This document shows positions 6,419-7,142 of a DNA stretch of 7,142 nucleotides, piece by piece. The stretch covers positions 1 through 7,142 of the forward strand of contig JASHUV010000049.1 in assembly GCA_030039825.1 (NCBI GenBank), read 5' to 3'. A model generated the notes under the pieces. The model was not told the DNA's origin. It ran no database searches and saw nothing but the letters and a program-made list of their open reading frames with translations. The position numbers were made by a program, and so were the translations under genes. This stretch comes from Thermoplasmata archaeon. GTDB taxonomy: Archaea; Thermoplasmatota; Thermoplasmata; Lutacidiplasmatales; UBA184. Within the stretch, counting starts at the first letter, position 1; each line of letters opens with the position of its first letter.

Positions 6419-7142
6419 CTAGGCGACGGTCCGGATGACCTCGCCGGCGTGGGCGTCGATGAGGACCATGTTCTTCTGCCCCTTGTGGTCGACCATGTAG
6501 TACCAGATCGGGACGTGCAGGAGCTCGCCCTCCGAGACCTGGACGTCGCTCGTGAGCTTGCTCACCATGTGGTGCTTCTTGTGGGCGGCCTCGGACTGCA
6601 GCTGCGTCACGTAGGCCTTCGCGGCGTGCTGGGCCGCGTCCTCCCCGAGGTCGCCGTTGAGGACCGGCGAGCCGTCGGGGATCGCCTTCTTGTCGAAGAA
6701 GGTCCGCTCCTCGAGCTTGAAGTGGTAGTCCTTCGGCTGGTAGGCGCTCATGCTCTTCACGGCGACGACGGGGAACTCGTACTGGCCGCTGATGGCGTCC
6801 TGGCGGTTCGGGTTCACGGGCGGGGCCGCGAGGACCGGGACCGCAACAAAGCCGCCGCCCCGGCCGCCGCCGAGCGCCGCGCCCAGGAGCTCGGCGCCGG
6901 CGATCGAGGCGACGGTCCCGCCGACGCCCACCGCGACGTCCGAGTAGACGAAGTTCGTCGTCGCCGAGGAGGGGATGATCCAGAACGGCACGAAGGAGAG
7001 CTTCTGCTCGACGATCTTCGACTCCTCGAAGTCCTTCCGGTGGAAGAAGCCCTGATCGAGGTAGCGCTTGACGACCTCGAGGGCCGCCTCGGGCGTCGTC
7101 ACCTTCGGAAGGAGGAGGGTGTGCTTGCTGATCTCCTTCCAG
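6419..7142 (-). CDS. Unrecognised protein, C-terminal 240 residues (N-terminus beyond window)
   Basis: The frame is open from the right edge, beginning WKEISKHTLLLPKVTTPEA, and ends at a TAG at 6421-6419. A Met-like GTG at 7102 exists, but the open frame continues past it into the edge without a break, so the real start is probably outside. Visible parts are an amphipathic helix (ALEVVKRYLDQGFF), a beta-rich segment (KIVEQKLSFVPFWIIPSS), a Gly/Ala-rich hydrophobic stretch (VGVGGTVASIAGAELLGAAL) that could be a membrane-associated or flexible segment, a charged middle part, and a C-terminal unit LLHVPIWYYMVDHKG followed by NMVLIDAHAGEVI. That last unit resembles the strand-turn-strand ending of PepSY-like domains, but the match is only by eye. 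Codon use matches the AAA+ gene, so it belongs to the host core rather than to the IS region. I do not recognise the family. Archaeal proteins of this shape often carry an N-terminal zinc ribbon, which would lie outside the window. Confidence 0.75.
   Translation of the reverse strand, partial: WKEISKHTLLLPKVTTPEAALEVVKRYLDQGFFHRKDFEESKIVEQKLSFVPFWIIPSSATTNFVYSDVAVGVGGTVASIAGAELLGAALGGGRGGGFVAVPVLAAPPVNPNRQDAISGQYEFPVVAVKSMSAYQPKDYHFKLEERTFFDKKAIPDGSPVLNGDLGEDAAQHAAKAYVTQLQSEAAHKKHHMVSKLTSDVQVSEGELLHVPIWYYMVDHKGQKNMVLIDAHAGEVIRTVA

Noticed and set aside
1..7142. Search for CRISPR arrays, tRNA or rRNA genes and T-rich terminators
   Set aside because: No regularly spaced repeats, no cloverleaf pattern, no rRNA-like conserved stretch and no hairpin followed by a T-run were seen by eye.

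Overview
The window looks like high-GC archaeal chromosome, most likely from a member of the Thermoplasmata. The reasons are indirect. The partial gene at the left edge resembles the archaeal Hjc-type Holliday junction nucleases. Its promoter and start spacing suit a leaderless archaeal transcript. The large secreted protein has the Kelch, PEGA-like and InlB-B-like architecture with a C-terminal membrane anchor and many N-glycosylation sequons that is common in Thermoplasmata. No rRNA, tRNA or CRISPR was seen, so the assignment is inference.

Layout. (1) 1-225, minus: the N-terminal part of an Hjc/PD-(D/E)XK nuclease-like gene that runs off the left edge. (2) 226-338: a short divergent promoter region. 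(3) 339-1793, plus: a 484-residue AAA+ ATPase with an N-terminal winged-helix-like region and an unusual Walker B. (4) 1820-2969, minus: a decayed IS66-family transposase with an in-frame stop, an internal deletion, a frameshift and a second stop. (5) 3059-5344, plus: a 761-residue surface protein with a signal peptide, six Kelch blades, two PEGA-like/InlB-B-like module pairs, a transmembrane anchor and a basic tail. (6) 5292-5638, minus: the C-terminal end of an ISL3-family transposase, frameshifted and overlapping the 3' end of the surface-protein gene. (7) 5695-6138, plus: the C-terminal half of an IS630-family transposase with two compensating frameshifts. (8) 6139-6418: no recognised gene. 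(9) 6419-7142, minus: the C-terminal 240 residues of an unrecognised protein that runs off the right edge.

How it fits together. Both ends of the window are ordinary GC-rich archaeal genes with strong G/C third-position bias. Between them lies an insertion-sequence graveyard: remnants of three different transposase families bracket one surface-protein gene of visibly lower GC. The simplest reading is an accessory insertion hotspot in which a cell-surface gene was acquired or retained among dead IS elements. Its last ~17 codons appear to have been replaced by antisense ISL3 sequence. No metabolic pathway or known defence system can be assembled from this window. The least described item is the AAA+ ATPase transcribed divergently from the nuclease-like gene.
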